Below are positions 32,080 through 40,531 of a DNA stretch of 64,000 nt, piece by piece (the stretch's first letter is position 1; the number at the start of each line of letters is the position of its first letter). Source of the stretch: Acetohalobium arabaticum DSM 5501 (GTDB lineage Bacteria; Bacillota; Halanaerobiia; Halobacteroidales; Acetohalobiaceae); the NCBI RefSeq assembly GCF_000144695.1, contig NC_014378.1, forward strand, positions 1-64,000, in the 5' to 3' direction. The notes beneath the pieces were generated by a model. That model was given only the letters and a program-made list of their open reading frames with translations, made no database searches and was not told the DNA's origin. The position numbers and the translations under genes were made by a program.

Positions 32080-32175
32080 GGAGAAGTACCCAAGTCAGGT
32101 TGAAGGGGACGGTTTGCTAAATCGTTAGGTCGCCATATAGGCGGCGCGAGGGTTCAAATCCCTCCTTCTCCGCCA
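32080..32175 (+). tRNA. tRNA-Ser (GCT), copy 1
   Basis: Acceptor GGAGAAG pairs with CTTCTCC. TTGCTAA gives anticodon GCT, the variable arm is long, and CCA is encoded. It is identical to the copy at 32341-32436. Confidence 0.96.
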
Positions 32176-32200
32176 TAATTAATGATTGTATAATTAATCC

Positions 32201-32229
32201 TTGACAACTTAATTAATCTGTTATATAAT
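32201..32229 (+). promoter_or_regulatory. perfect consensus promoter before tRNA-Ser(TGA)
   Basis: TTGACA (32201-32206), a 17-base spacer and TATAAT (32224-32229) match the sigma-A consensus in every position. It drives the second tRNA independently of the first. Confidence 0.85.
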
Positions 32230-32247
32230 GAATAAGTGAGTCAATAT

Positions 32248-32333
32248 GGAGGGATGACCGAACGGCAAGGGGCTAGACTTGAAATCTAGTGAAGGCGAAA
32301 GCCGTCTGGGTTCGAATCCCAGTCCCTCCGCCA
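32248..32333 (+). tRNA. tRNA-Ser (TGA)
   Basis: Acceptor GGAGGGA pairs with TCCCTCC. CTTGAAA gives anticodon TGA. The variable arm GTGAAGGCGAAAGCC is long, and CCA is encoded. Confidence 0.96.
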
Positions 32334-32340
32334 TTATTGT

Positions 32341-32436
32341 GGAGAAGTACCCAAGTCAGGTTGAAGGGGACGGTTTGCTAAATCGTTAGGTCGCCATATA
32401 GGCGGCGCGAGGGTTCAAATCCCTCCTTCTCCGCCA
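32341..32436 (+). tRNA. tRNA-Ser (GCT), copy 2
   Basis: The 96 bases are identical to 32080-32175, including the variable arm and CCA. It starts seven bases after the preceding tRNA, so it is cotranscribed with it. Confidence 0.96.
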
Positions 32437-32444
32437 TTTATCAT

Positions 32445-32521
32445 GCGCCCGTAGCTCAACTGGATAGAGTAACTGACTACGAATCAGGAGGTTGGAGGTT
32501 CGACTCCTCCCGGGCGCACCA
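32445..32521 (+). tRNA. tRNA-Arg (ACG)
   Basis: Acceptor GCGCCCG pairs with CGGGCGC. CTACGAA gives anticodon ACG, whose A34 must be deaminated to inosine by TadA, and tadA starts 22 bases downstream. CCA is encoded. Confidence 0.96.
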
Positions 32522-32543
32522 CTTTTATTTAGATGGTGATATA

Positions 32544-33011
32544 GTGGATTCTGATGATGAATTTTATATGAAATTAGCTTTGGCTGAAGCCCAAAAGGCT
32601 TATGATAAAGCAGAGGTTCCTATTGGAGCAGTAGTAGTTAAAGGAGATGAGGTTATTGCCCGCAGCCATAATCTGCGTGAAAAGTTAGCCGATCCAACTG
32701 CTCATGCTGAAATATTAGCTATAAAAGAAGCGGCTAATACTTTAGGTGATTGGAGACTATATAACTGTACAATTTATGTAACAGTTGAACCCTGCGTGAT
32801 GTGTGCTGGTGCTTTAGTACAGGCTAGAGTAGAAAGGCTTGTTTACGGTACTGCTGATTTAAAGGCTGGAGCTGCTGGGTCCATTCTGGATTTAGTTCAG
32901 TTTTCTGATTTTAATCATCAGCTTGAGGTTAAATCAGCTATTTTAGAAGATGAATGTAAAGATATAATGGAGTCTTTCTTTCAAGATTTACGACAAGGGA
33001 AAATAAATTAA
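32544..33011 (+). CDS. tadA: tRNA(Arg) adenosine(34) deaminase
   Basis: TadA converts the wobble A34 of tRNA-Arg(ACG) into inosine. The 155-residue cytidine-deaminase fold has zinc ligands in PTAHAEILAI (His and catalytic Glu) and EPCVMCAGALVQARV (two Cys). The GTG start is taken because the next in-frame start would remove conserved helix 1. The SD is weak (GATGGTGAT). It follows its only known bacterial tRNA substrate gene, tRNA-Arg(ACG), by 22 bases, so enzyme and substrate may be cotranscribed. The order tadA, SRP RNA, dnaX is shared with Bacillus, where tadA was called yaaJ. Confidence 0.97.
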   Translation: MDSDDEFYMKLALAEAQKAYDKAEVPIGAVVVKGDEVIARSHNLREKLADPTAHAEILAIKEAANTLGDWRLYNCTIYVTVEPCVMCAGALVQARVERLVYGTADLKAGAAGSILDLVQFSDFNHQLEVKSAILEDECKDIMESFFQDLRQGKIN

Positions 33012-33030
33012 AATTTAGTATAAATTACGT

Positions 33031-33127
<97 letters not shown>

Positions 33128-33164
33128 AACTAAGTTAAAAAAGGAGTAATCCTTAATATAGATT

Positions 33165-33434
33165 TGTCGTGCTAGACGGGGTGGTAGCGGTGCCCTGTAA
33201 CCCGCAATCCGCTACAGCGGGGTTGAAGTCTATCTGAGCATTTTCCTTTTTAAGGTCAGGCTTAAGTAAGTGGCGTTGAAGGTTGGGTCCTACGCAACGG
33301 GAGTTTACAAACTCCGTCAGGCCCGGAAGGGAGCAGCGGTAAGTAAATCTTTCCGTGTGCCGTAGGGGTACCTGACTGGAGCTAACTACTTAAGTAACGC
33401 TTAAACAGGATTATGCGAGGGTAGATGCACGACA
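33165..33434 (+). ncRNA. ffs: signal recognition particle RNA (large, Firmicutes type)
   Basis: TGTCGTGC (33165-33172) pairs with GCACGACA (33427-33434), closing an RNA of about 270 bases. The universal SRP domain is clear: CCGTCAGGCCCGGAAGGGAGCAGCGGTAA (pieces at about 33315-33343, with the GGAA tetraloop). An Alu-like 5' domain is indicated by GGTAGCGGTGCCCTGTAAC. This is the long form, as in Bacillus scRNA. It precedes dnaX as in Bacillus. Confidence 0.95.
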
Positions 33435-33493
33435 TATTTTTATATTAGCTATAATTATTTGCTCTCGAATCTCATAATAAGGTTGGGAAAAAG

Positions 33494-35254
33494 ATGAGTT
33501 ATTTATCATTATACCGCAAATGGAGACCGCAGACTTTTAGTGATATTGTAGGGCAGCAGAATGTAATTCAGACTTTGGAGAACGCTATTAAATTTGATAG
33601 AATTGCCCATGCATACTTATTTTGTGGACCGCGTGGTACCGGTAAAACCAGTACTGCTAAGGTTTTTTCTAAAGCTTTGAACTGTAATGATGGTCCTACT
33701 GTAACGCCTTGTAGCGAATGTAAATCCTGCCAAAAGATTGAAGATAATAGTTCCATTGATGTAATTGAGATTGATGCTGCTTCTAACCGTGGAATTGATG
33801 AGATCAGAGAGTTAAGAGAAAAGGTTAAATTCTTTCCTACTGAAGGTAATTATAAAGTCTATATTATAGATGAAGCCCATATGTTAACTAAAGAAGCTTT
33901 TAATGCTTTATTGAAGACATTAGAAGAACCTCCGGAGTATGTAATCTTTATTTTAGCAACTACTGAACCCCATTCATTATTACCAACTATTCTTTCCCGC
34001 TGCCAGCGGTTTGATTTCAGCAGATTATCTATACAGAATTTAGTTCAGCGATTGAATTTTATCTCTCAACAGGAAGAGATTGATCTGACTGCTGAAGCAG
34101 CCCTAGCTATTGCTAGAAGTGCTGAAGGCGGTATGAGGGATGGGATTAGCCTGTTAGATCAGATTATCTCCTATAGCGGTGATCGGATTGAAATTGATGA
34201 TGTGGTTACTGTTTTAGGTTTGGTAGATAGGGAAGTCCTGTTTGAAATGGTAGAGATAATTACTAATAATCAAGTTGAACAGGGACTATCGCTGATAAAT
34301 GATATTGTAAATCAAGGTAAAGATTTACAGCAGTTTGTTAATTCATTAATTGACCATTTTCGTAATCTGTTGATTGAAAAAGAATGTCGGCAGATTAATG
34401 ACTTAATTGAATTGCCCACAGAACAGATTGAGAAGATAGAAGAACAGTCAAATAAATTAACCACTACAGAATTATTGAGGTTAATTAATGTCTTAATAGA
34501 GCTTGAGTCTGATCTTAAACAGAGTAATTATCCGCAAGTACTTTTAGAGATGGGGATTATTGAATTAATTAAACCAGAAGTAGATACTTCTCAAGAAGGA
34601 ATTTTAGATAGATTAACTCGGCTAGAAGAGAGGATTTCTACTTTTCAGCCGTCTTCTGACCAATCTTCAGTTGATAAAGAAACTGAAAAAGTTATAAAAA
34701 ATAGAGAGAAGAGTAAATCTATAAATAAGAAGGAAGTAAAGAACAAGGGACCAAAAGTAAAGGAAAGTAAAGAAGAAATTAAACAGGAGGATGAGTCAAA
34801 AGATAATATATCTTTTGCTCAGATTCAAAAGCGCTGGACTGATATTTTAGAATATTTACGTAAAGATGAAGCCCGAACTTATGCTATGTTAAAAGAAGGT
34901 AGATTATCTGCTGTAGAGGATAATGGATTAATTATTGCTTTTGATAAGAAACATGGATTCCATAAAGAGAATATAGATCGTAAAACTGGAGTTATCGAAA
35001 AGATAATCAAAAAAGTTTTAGGATTAGAGTTGAAGGTGAAGACAGTTTTTTCTGGAAGTAATAAGTATAAGCAGCAAGCAGAGAATAAGAAACAAGAAAA
35101 TAGTAATGAACAGAAGCCTAGAAGTAATCAGGATACTGAAAATCCAAGCAAGAATAAAACTGAAGAAAACAGCTTGAAGGCAGCAGAGAATCCGTTGGTT
35201 AAAAAGGTTTTAGATGTTTTTGATGGTAAGATTATTAAAGTAGAAGAAGATTAA
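33494..35254 (+). CDS. dnaX: DNA polymerase III gamma/tau subunit
   Basis: DnaX is the clamp-loader ATPase that organises the replisome. The 586 residues carry Walker [11 protein letters not shown] (about 44-53), a zinc-binding Cys set within [16 protein letters not shown] (about 64-79), Walker B IIDEAHML and the sensor region [11 protein letters not shown]. Beyond about 365 lies a Lys/Glu-rich linker and a C-terminal tau-like domain ([22 protein letters not shown], about 435-520). No slippery heptamer with a following stem was evident, so a short gamma form by frameshifting is not predicted. It is cotranscribed with ebfC and recR. Confidence 0.97.
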   Translation: MSYLSLYRKWRPQTFSDIVGQQNVIQTLENAIKFDRIAHAYLFCGPRGTGKTSTAKVFSKALNCNDGPTVTPCSECKSCQKIEDNSSIDVIEIDAASNRGIDEIRELREKVKFFPTEGNYKVYIIDEAHMLTKEAFNALLKTLEEPPEYVIFILATTEPHSLLPTILSRCQRFDFSRLSIQNLVQRLNFISQQEEIDLTAEAALAIARSAEGGMRDGISLLDQIISYSGDRIEIDDVVTVLGLVDREVLFEMVEIITNNQVEQGLSLINDIVNQGKDLQQFVNSLIDHFRNLLIEKECRQINDLIELPTEQIEKIEEQSNKLTTTELLRLINVLIELESDLKQSNYPQVLLEMGIIELIKPEVDTSQEGILDRLTRLEERISTFQPSSDQSSVDKETEKVIKNREKSKSINKKEVKNKGPKVKESKEEIKQEDESKDNISFAQIQKRWTDILEYLRKDEARTYAMLKEGRLSAVEDNGLIIAFDKKHGFHKENIDRKTGVIEKIIKKVLGLELKVKTVFSGSNKYKQQAENKKQENSNEQKPRSNQDTENPSKNKTEENSLKAAENPLVKKVLDVFDGKIIKVEED

Positions 35255-35274
35255 ATTGTAAGGAGGAAAAAGCT

Positions 35275-35583
35275 ATGGATATGAGTAAAATGATGAAGCA
35301 GGTGCAGAAGATGCAGTCGCAGATGGAAGATGTACAGGAAGAATTAGCTGAAAAGAAAGTGGAAGCAACTGCTGGAGGTGGAGTAGTTAAGGTTGTTGCT
35401 AATGGACAGCAGGAGATTGTAGATATTAGTATTGAACCTGATGCAGTTGATCCTGATGATGTGGAGATGTTAGAAGATCTAATTTTAGCGGCAACTAATG
35501 AAGCTATGCGCAAAGTACAGGATATGGCTTCTGAAGAAATGGGTAAATTAACTGGAGGCATGAATATTCCGGGATTATTTTAA
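35275..35583 (+). CDS. ebfC: YbaB/EbfC nucleoid-associated protein
   Basis: A 102-residue member of the YbaB/EbfC family, which binds DNA as a dimer. It shows [49 protein letters not shown], the coiled helix and strand of the fold, then [27 protein letters not shown] precedes the ATG. It sits 20 bases after dnaX and 16 before recR, the standard dnaX-yaaK-recR operon. Family members are implicated in recombination repair through DnaX/RecR, though the mechanism is unsettled. Confidence 0.96.
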   Translation: MDMSKMMKQVQKMQSQMEDVQEELAEKKVEATAGGGVVKVVANGQQEIVDISIEPDAVDPDDVEMLEDLILAATNEAMRKVQDMASEEMGKLTGGMNIPGLF

Positions 35584-35599
35584 TTAAGGGGCAGTAGCC

Positions 35600-36205
35600 A
35601 TGAAATATTATGCAAAACCGATCGCAAAATTAATTGGTAAATTAACTAAGTTGCCTGGTATTGGACCTAAAAGTGCACAACGATTAGCCTTTTATATTAT
35701 GAATGATTCTGATGAGGAAGTTGAAGAGTTGGTTGATGCTATTAAAGATGTTAAGGACAGGATAGATTACTGTGAAGTATGTAATAACTTAACTGAGCAT
35801 GAACGCTGTAATATCTGTAGCAATGATGAACGGAATCGATCTGTTATCTGTATAGTTGAAAGTCCTAAAGATATAATTGCTATGGAAAAGACAGGAGAAT
35901 ATAATGGCCTTTATCATGTCTTGCATGGTTCTATATCTCCCATGGAAGGTGTAGGTCCTGATGATATTGAGATTAAAGGATTATTATCAAGGATTGAAGA
36001 TGAGGATGAAGAGGTAGAAGAGGTTATTTTAGCTACGGACCCTAATGTGGAAGGGGAAGCAACTGCAATGTATATTGCCCGCCTACTAAAGCCGTTAGGT
36101 ATTACTGCTAGTAGAATAGCCCATGGTCTACCGGTAGGTGGAGATTTGGAGTATGCTGATGAAGTTACCCTTTCTAAAGCTTTAGAGGGTAGGAAACAAG
36201 TATAA
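35600..36205 (+). CDS. recR: recombination protein RecR
   Basis: RecR acts with RecF and RecO to load RecA at single-strand gaps. The 201 residues have the N-terminal HhH ([19 protein letters not shown]), the C4 zinc motif CEVC-x8-CNIC (about 56-72), and the Toprim domain starting [19 protein letters not shown] with [23 protein letters not shown], then the conserved [18 protein letters not shown]. Length and all motifs are standard. SD GGGGCAG is moderate. It is third in dnaX-ebfC-recR. Confidence 0.98.
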   Translation: MKYYAKPIAKLIGKLTKLPGIGPKSAQRLAFYIMNDSDEEVEELVDAIKDVKDRIDYCEVCNNLTEHERCNICSNDERNRSVICIVESPKDIIAMEKTGEYNGLYHVLHGSISPMEGVGPDDIEIKGLLSRIEDEDEEVEEVILATDPNVEGEATAMYIARLLKPLGITASRIAHGLPVGGDLEYADEVTLSKALEGRKQV

Positions 36206-36254
36206 ATTAATGAAGTTTTGGTTATCCTATTGGTGAATTAAGGGGGTAATCAAG

Positions 36255-36530
36255 ATTTCTTCTATTATTGACTTTATGAATCAGATATCTGATAAACTTA
36301 ATTCCTATTATAAGGAAATGAAGGCTGAATTAGTTACTTTAGAAGATCTTGATCCTACAATTGATGAAGAACTGGAGAATGCTAGACAGGAATGGAGAGA
36401 AGCAAGAAGATATTTTGAGAGAGTAGAGGATCCTTATTTGATTGATTATGCTATTTATTCTTTGGAAGCTGCAGAAGCTAAGTATAATTATCTAATAAAA
36501 AAGGCTAGACGTTTAAAGAGTCACCAGTAA
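36255..36530 (+). CDS. yaaL: YaaL/DUF2508 family protein, predicted AUU start
   Basis: The DUF2508 pattern ARQEWREARRYFERVEDPYLIDYAIYSLEAAEAKYNYLI is complete, and yaaL follows recR in Bacillus as here. The first ATG (36276) has no SD. AGGGGG (36241-36246) lies eight bases before an in-frame ATT (36255), which would add SSIIDFM-type residues and give 91 residues. I therefore propose AUU as the start, but ATG at 36276 remains possible. The function of the family is unknown. The gene ends inside a terminator hairpin at 36519-36544. Bacillus has bofA next. It is absent here. Confidence 0.8.
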   Translation: MSSIIDFMNQISDKLNSYYKEMKAELVTLEDLDPTIDEELENARQEWREARRYFERVEDPYLIDYAIYSLEAAEAKYNYLIKKARRLKSHQ

Positions 36531-36544
36531 TTGGTGGCTTTTAT
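36519..36544 (+). terminator. terminator of the dnaX-recR operon
   Basis: AGTCACCA (36519-36526) pairs with TGGTGGCT (36532-36539) around GTAAT and is followed by TTTTAT. It overlaps the yaaL stop codon. Confidence 0.75.
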
Positions 36545-36553
36545 CTTTATTAC

Positions 36554-36582
36554 TTGACATTTTTCTAATAATTTCATATAAT
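36554..36582 (+). promoter_or_regulatory. consensus promoter upstream of the por leader
   Basis: TTGACA (36554-36559), 17 bases, TATAAT (36577-36582): a perfect sigma-A match, but 416 bases before porG. The leader between has no gene. An orphan AGGAGGTG at 36925-36932 is not followed by a credible frame. Confidence 0.7.
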
Positions 36583-36873
36583 TAATATAGTTAACACTAA
36601 GATGTAATATTTTTCAGGACTAGTGGTCATACCATCAGTTGAACCTATAAATTCATTTATTGTTTGAATAATGGCAAAAATAGAAAAAAATGGTTTCTTA
36701 TACTAATCATTACATATATGGATTTAATTATAAAACGATTTTTGGATAAAATAGACTGCTTTTTTAATACTATTATTGAGTAAAAAGTTATTTTTAAGTT
36801 AATATTTTGAAAAAATATTTTCTTTATATTATGCAGGAAAAGATCTATTCGTTGTGGAAATTAATATGTGGTA

Positions 36874-36889
36874 TGTGATATTTGCCACA
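36874..36889. promoter_or_regulatory. CRP/FNR-like palindrome upstream of por
   Basis: TGTGATATTTGCCACA matches the CRP/FNR-family half-sites TGTGA-N6-TCACA with one mismatch. It lies about 110 bases before porG and could be an operator for a CRP/FNR-type regulator. No such regulator gene is in the window. Confidence 0.45.
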
Positions 36890-36998
36890 TGATGATTTTA
36901 AAGTATGATTGTTTAATTAAAATCAGGAGGTGGGATTCCAAGCTTTATAGGGTATAAAATTTAAGATTTAATATTTAAATATGAAAGGAGGACTATAG

Positions 36999-37574
36999 AT
37001 GGCAAATTTAACAGAAATTCGCTGGCATGGTCGTGGAGGACAGGGTGCTAAGACAGCATCTATTCTATTAGGCAAGGTTGCTTCAAAAACTGGCAAGAAT
37101 ATTCAAGCATTTCCAGAGTATGGTCCAGAAAGAATGGGGGCACCAGTATTAGCATTCAATAGGATTAGTGATGAGGAACTTACAGTTCACTGTCAGGTTA
37201 CTGAACCGAGTATAGTGACTGTTTTAGATCCTACTTTACTGGAAGCTGTTGATGTAACTGAAGGTATACCAGCTGACGGTAAAATTATTATTAATACCAC
37301 TAAATCTCCAACCGATGTTAAGAAGGAATTAGACTTTGAGGGAGAAGTATATACTGTTGATGCTGATGGTATCTCTACTGATGAAATTGGAGCTGCTTTT
37401 CCTAATACTCCAATGTTGGGGGCATTAGTAAAGGTAACTGATTTATTGGAATTTGATAACTTCAAAGAACAGGTTGAGAAGGAATTCAAAAAGAAGTTTG
37501 CTAGTAAGCCTGAAGTTATTGATGGTAATATGAAATCAATTGAACGGGCTTACCAGGAGGTGAAGAGTGAATAA
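36999..37574 (+). CDS. porG: pyruvate:ferredoxin oxidoreductase gamma subunit
   Basis: PorG is one of four subunits of the enzyme that converts pyruvate and CoA to acetyl-CoA, CO2 and reduced ferredoxin. The 191 residues begin EIRWHGRGGQGAKTASILL, the gamma-subunit signature, with FPEYGPERMGAPVLAFNRIS shortly after. AAAGGAGG precedes the ATG. Its stop overlaps the porD start by one base (TAATGG), so translation is coupled. The gene order G-D-A-B is the four-subunit type found in archaea and Thermotoga, rather than the fused single-chain enzyme of many clostridia. Pyruvate is the probable substrate but a close 2-oxoacid relative cannot be excluded. Confidence 0.93.
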   Translation: MANLTEIRWHGRGGQGAKTASILLGKVASKTGKNIQAFPEYGPERMGAPVLAFNRISDEELTVHCQVTEPSIVTVLDPTLLEAVDVTEGIPADGKIIINTTKSPTDVKKELDFEGEVYTVDADGISTDEIGAAFPNTPMLGALVKVTDLLEFDNFKEQVEKEFKKKFASKPEVIDGNMKSIERAYQEVKSE

Positions 37575-37885
37575 TGGCTGCTAAAAAAGATGCTCAAAAA
37601 CCCGGTTGGAAGGAAGTTCCAGAAGGCGGTTTGATCTTAGAAGCAGGTAATGCTACTGAGTATAAGACTGGAGGCTGGAGAACTCATCGTCCAGAATTGG
37701 ATATAGATCAGTGTATTAATTGTCATCGCTGCTGGATTTATTGTCCAGATTCTGCTATTGTTTCTGAAGATGAAGAAGTTACTGGATTCGATCATGATTA
37801 TTGTAAAGGCTGTGGAATTTGTGCTCATGAATGTCCTGTTGATGCTATTTCTATGATTAAAGAGGAGCCATCAACTGAAGAATAA
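37574..37885 (+). CDS. porD: pyruvate:ferredoxin oxidoreductase delta subunit (2[4Fe-4S])
   Basis: This 103-residue subunit carries two ferredoxin-type cluster motifs, CINCHRCWIYCPDSAI (about 50-65) and CKGCGICAHECPVDAI (about 78-93), preceded by a family-typical GGWRTHRPELDIDQC lead. It passes electrons from the TPP centre in PorB to external ferredoxin. It overlaps porG by one base and is 20 bases before porA. AGGAGGTG lies within the porG end. A ferredoxin gene lies convergent at 40084-40251 and may encode the electron acceptor. Confidence 0.95.
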   Translation: MAAKKDAQKPGWKEVPEGGLILEAGNATEYKTGGWRTHRPELDIDQCINCHRCWIYCPDSAIVSEDEEVTGFDHDYCKGCGICAHECPVDAISMIKEEPSTEE

Positions 37886-37905
37886 ATGGAAGGAGGAAGA
37901 TAAAT

Positions 37906-39087
37906 ATGTCCAACGAGGTTGCTTTAACTGGTCACGAAGTAATAGCTAATGCCATGAGGCAGATAAATCCTGATGTTGTAGCAGCATATCCAATAACTCC
38001 GCAGACAGAAATTGTACAGTTATTTTCACAATTTGTTGCGGATGGAAAAGTAGATACAGATTTTGTTACTGTAGAGAGTGAACACAGTGCAATGAGTGCT
38101 ACAGTCGGTGCATCTGCTGGTGGAGCTAGAGCAATGACTGCTACTGCTGCTAATGGTTTAGCTTTAATGTGGGAAATTGTATATATTGCTGCATCAACTA
38201 GATTGCCGATTGTAATGCCTGTAGTAAATAGAGCATTAAGTGGACCAATTAATATTCACTGTGATCACAGTGATGCTATGGGGGCTAGAGATTCCGGCTG
38301 GATTCAGCTATATGCTGAGGATGCCCAGGAAGCTTATGATAATGCTGTTCAGGCTGTAAGAATTGGTGAACATGAAGATGTTAGACTACCTGTTATGGTT
38401 AATATGGACGGGTTTATTATCAGTCATGCAGTAGAGAATATGGAATTATTAGCTGACGAAGACGTACAGGAATTTGTTGGTGAATATGAACCGGAAAATA
38501 CTTTATTAGATTCTGAAAATCCAATTACTGTAGGACCGATTGACCTACAGGACTTCTATTTCGAGCATAAACGTCAGCAGGTTGATGCAATGGAGAATGC
38601 TAAAGATGTTATTGCTGATATTGCTCAAGAATATAAAGAAATGACAGGTCGCGGCGTTGAATATTTTGAAGAGTATAAGTTAGATGATGCAGAAATTGGA
38701 ATTTTAGCTTTAGGTTCTACTGCTGGAACTGCTAAAGTAGCTGTTGATGACTTAAGAGAGCAGGGGGTTAAGGCTGGACTTCTCAAATTAAGAATGTTTA
38801 GACCTTTCCCAACAGAAGAGCTTGTAGAAGCACTTAAAGATTTAGAAGTATTAGCTGTAATGGATAGAGCAGATACCTTCTCTACTACTGGAGGACCTGT
38901 ATTTGCTGATGTAAGAAGTGCTTTCTATGATGCTAAAGCTGATGTAGAGGTAGTTAACTATATCTATGGTTTAGGTGGTCGTGATACTAGAGTTGAAGAT
39001 ATAGAATCTATTTATGAAGATCTACAGGAAATTGCTGCTTCTGGTAAGGTTGAAAATAGAGTAAATTATCTCGGTGTAAGAGAATAG
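37906..39087 (+). CDS. porA: pyruvate:ferredoxin oxidoreductase alpha subunit
   Basis: PorA contributes the PYR-type half of the TPP-binding site. The 393 residues include the typical LTGHEVIANAMRQINPDVVAAYPITPQTEIVQLFS and VESEHSAMSATVGASAGGARAMTATAANGLALM, then the Rossmann-like C-terminal domain (GILALGSTAGTAKVAVDDLREQGVKAGLLKLRMFRPFP, about 265-310). AAGGAGGAAG precedes the ATG. It is followed by porB after 12 bases. Length and motifs are normal. High Glu/Asp content agrees with a cytoplasm high in salt, which is inference. Confidence 0.95.
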   Translation: MSNEVALTGHEVIANAMRQINPDVVAAYPITPQTEIVQLFSQFVADGKVDTDFVTVESEHSAMSATVGASAGGARAMTATAANGLALMWEIVYIAASTRLPIVMPVVNRALSGPINIHCDHSDAMGARDSGWIQLYAEDAQEAYDNAVQAVRIGEHEDVRLPVMVNMDGFIISHAVENMELLADEDVQEFVGEYEPENTLLDSENPITVGPIDLQDFYFEHKRQQVDAMENAKDVIADIAQEYKEMTGRGVEYFEEYKLDDAEIGILALGSTAGTAKVAVDDLREQGVKAGLLKLRMFRPFPTEELVEALKDLEVLAVMDRADTFSTTGGPVFADVRSAFYDAKADVEVVNYIYGLGGRDTRVEDIESIYEDLQEIAASGKVENRVNYLGVRE

Positions 39088-39099
39088 GAGGTGGAATAA

Positions 39100-40032
39100 A
39101 TGTCTAAAGTTAATTTAAAAGAATTATCACATCAGGATGAAAGGTTGACCGGTGGACATAGATTATGTTCAGGATGTGGAGCTTCAATTATTGTGCGACA
39201 GATTTTACATGCCACACAAGATCCAGTGGTAGTTGGTTGTGCAACAGGTTGTCTTGAGGTTTCAACTACTATTTATCCTTATACTGCTTGGAAAGACTCT
39301 TTCATTCATAATGCTTTTGAAAATTCTGCTGCAACTGTTAGTGGTGTAGAAGCTGCTTATCGTTCTTTAAAGAAGCAGGGTAAGATCGATGAAGAGACAA
39401 AGTTTTTAGCTTTTGGTGGTGATGGTGGAACTTACGATATCGGTTTCCAATCACTTTCTGGAGCTATGGAACGTGGGCATGACATGGTTTATGTCTGTTA
39501 TGATAACGGTGCTTATATGAATACTGGTATTCAGCGTTCCAGTGCTACACCTAGAAATGCTAGTACAACAACTAGTCCAGCTGGAGAAGTAATTCCTGGT
39601 AAGCAGCAGTTTAGAAAAGAGTTGACTGATATAGTTGCTGCTCATAACATTCCTTATGTTGCCCAGGCTTCACCACATAAGTTTAAGGATTTAGTACGAA
39701 AAGCTAAAAAAGCCTTTGAAGTAGAAGGACCGGCCTTCTTGAATGTATTATCTCCATGTCCAAGAGGATGGAGATATCCAGAAGATGAGGCTATGGATCT
39801 ATTGAGATCAGCTACAGATAGCTGTTTCTGGCCGTTATATGAGTGTGAAGATGGTGAGTGGAAGTTAAATTACAAGCCGAAAGAAAAGGCTCCAATTACT
39901 GATTGGTTAAAGCCGCAGGGTAGATTTAAGCATGTCTTTAAAGAAGGTAATGAGCATTTAGTTGATGAGATCCAAGAACATGTTGACCAGAGATGGGAAA
40001 CAATTCTTCACCGCTGTGGAGAAACTGAATAA
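39100..40032 (+). CDS. porB: pyruvate:ferredoxin oxidoreductase beta subunit
   Basis: PorB binds the TPP pyrophosphate and a proximal [4Fe-4S] cluster. The 310 residues show LCSGCGASIIVRQIL (Cys pair), GGDGGTYDIGFQSLSGAMERG (TPP/Mg GDG motif, about 107), YDNGAYMNTGIQRSSATP, and a later cysteine LSPCPRGW (about 221-228). This completes PorGDAB. A strong terminator at 40042-40076 follows immediately. AGGAGGTGG precedes the ATG. Confidence 0.95.
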   Translation: MSKVNLKELSHQDERLTGGHRLCSGCGASIIVRQILHATQDPVVVGCATGCLEVSTTIYPYTAWKDSFIHNAFENSAATVSGVEAAYRSLKKQGKIDEETKFLAFGGDGGTYDIGFQSLSGAMERGHDMVYVCYDNGAYMNTGIQRSSATPRNASTTTSPAGEVIPGKQQFRKELTDIVAAHNIPYVAQASPHKFKDLVRKAKKAFEVEGPAFLNVLSPCPRGWRYPEDEAMDLLRSATDSCFWPLYECEDGEWKLNYKPKEKAPITDWLKPQGRFKHVFKEGNEHLVDEIQEHVDQRWETILHRCGETE

Positions 40033-40041
40033 GTTAATATC

Positions 40042-40076
40042 AAACAGGGTTAGCCGGTCTCGGCTAACCCTGTTTT
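40042..40076. terminator. bidirectional terminator after por operon
   Basis: AAACAGGGTTAGCCG (40042-40056) pairs perfectly with CGGCTAACCCTGTTT (40061-40075) around GTCT. The A and T ends let it serve both porB and the convergent ferredoxin gene. Confidence 0.9.
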
Positions 40077-40083
40077 AATATCT

Positions 40084-40251
40084 TTATTCTTCAATAATTG
40101 CTTCTGTAGGACATTCATCTGCACAGATACCGCATTCTATACATTCATCTTCATCAATTGAATAAATATCGCCTTCTTCAATAGCATCTTCTGGACATTC
40201 ATCCAAACAGGTTTCACAGGCTACACATTCATCAGTGACTTTAAAAGCCAT
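40084..40251 (-). CDS. 2[4Fe-4S] ferredoxin
   Basis: A 55-residue minus-strand gene encodes a clostridial-type ferredoxin. It has [12 protein letters not shown] (cluster 1) and [12 protein letters not shown] (cluster 2), each with the C-x2-C-x2-C-x3-CP spacing, within a very acidic chain ending IIEE. GGAGGG precedes the ATG. It is convergent with porGDAB and is the natural acceptor of electrons from that enzyme and a partner of NfnAB at the end of the window. The next 280 bases (40252-40531) are AT-rich and hold no gene. I see only weak promoter-like sequences there. Confidence 0.95.
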   Translation of the reverse strand: MAFKVTDECVACETCLDECPEDAIEEGDIYSIDEDECIECGICADECPTEAIIEE

Positions 40252-40531
40252 TTTATCCCTCCTTTATCAGTTGATTAAATTTTATTTAGTTACATAAGAT
40301 AAAATTAAACTTAATTATTTAAATTCCTTCTTTTTTAGGAAAAAAATAATATTTATCATTAGTTAAAAGGAAAATGGTAGATGGTTAGTGTATTACATTA
40401 AATATAAGGATTTATACCTAAGTAATTATTATAGTAGGATATAATCATAATAAGATTTAAAATGAATGATGGGTTAGAGTAAATTATAATAGAGAAGGTA
40501 TAGAATTTAATATGTTTAGGGAGGTAAAAGA

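Noticed and set aside
33494-35254. Programmed frameshift in dnaX to make a short gamma subunit
   Set aside because: No A-rich slippery heptamer followed by a stem was found in the linker region.
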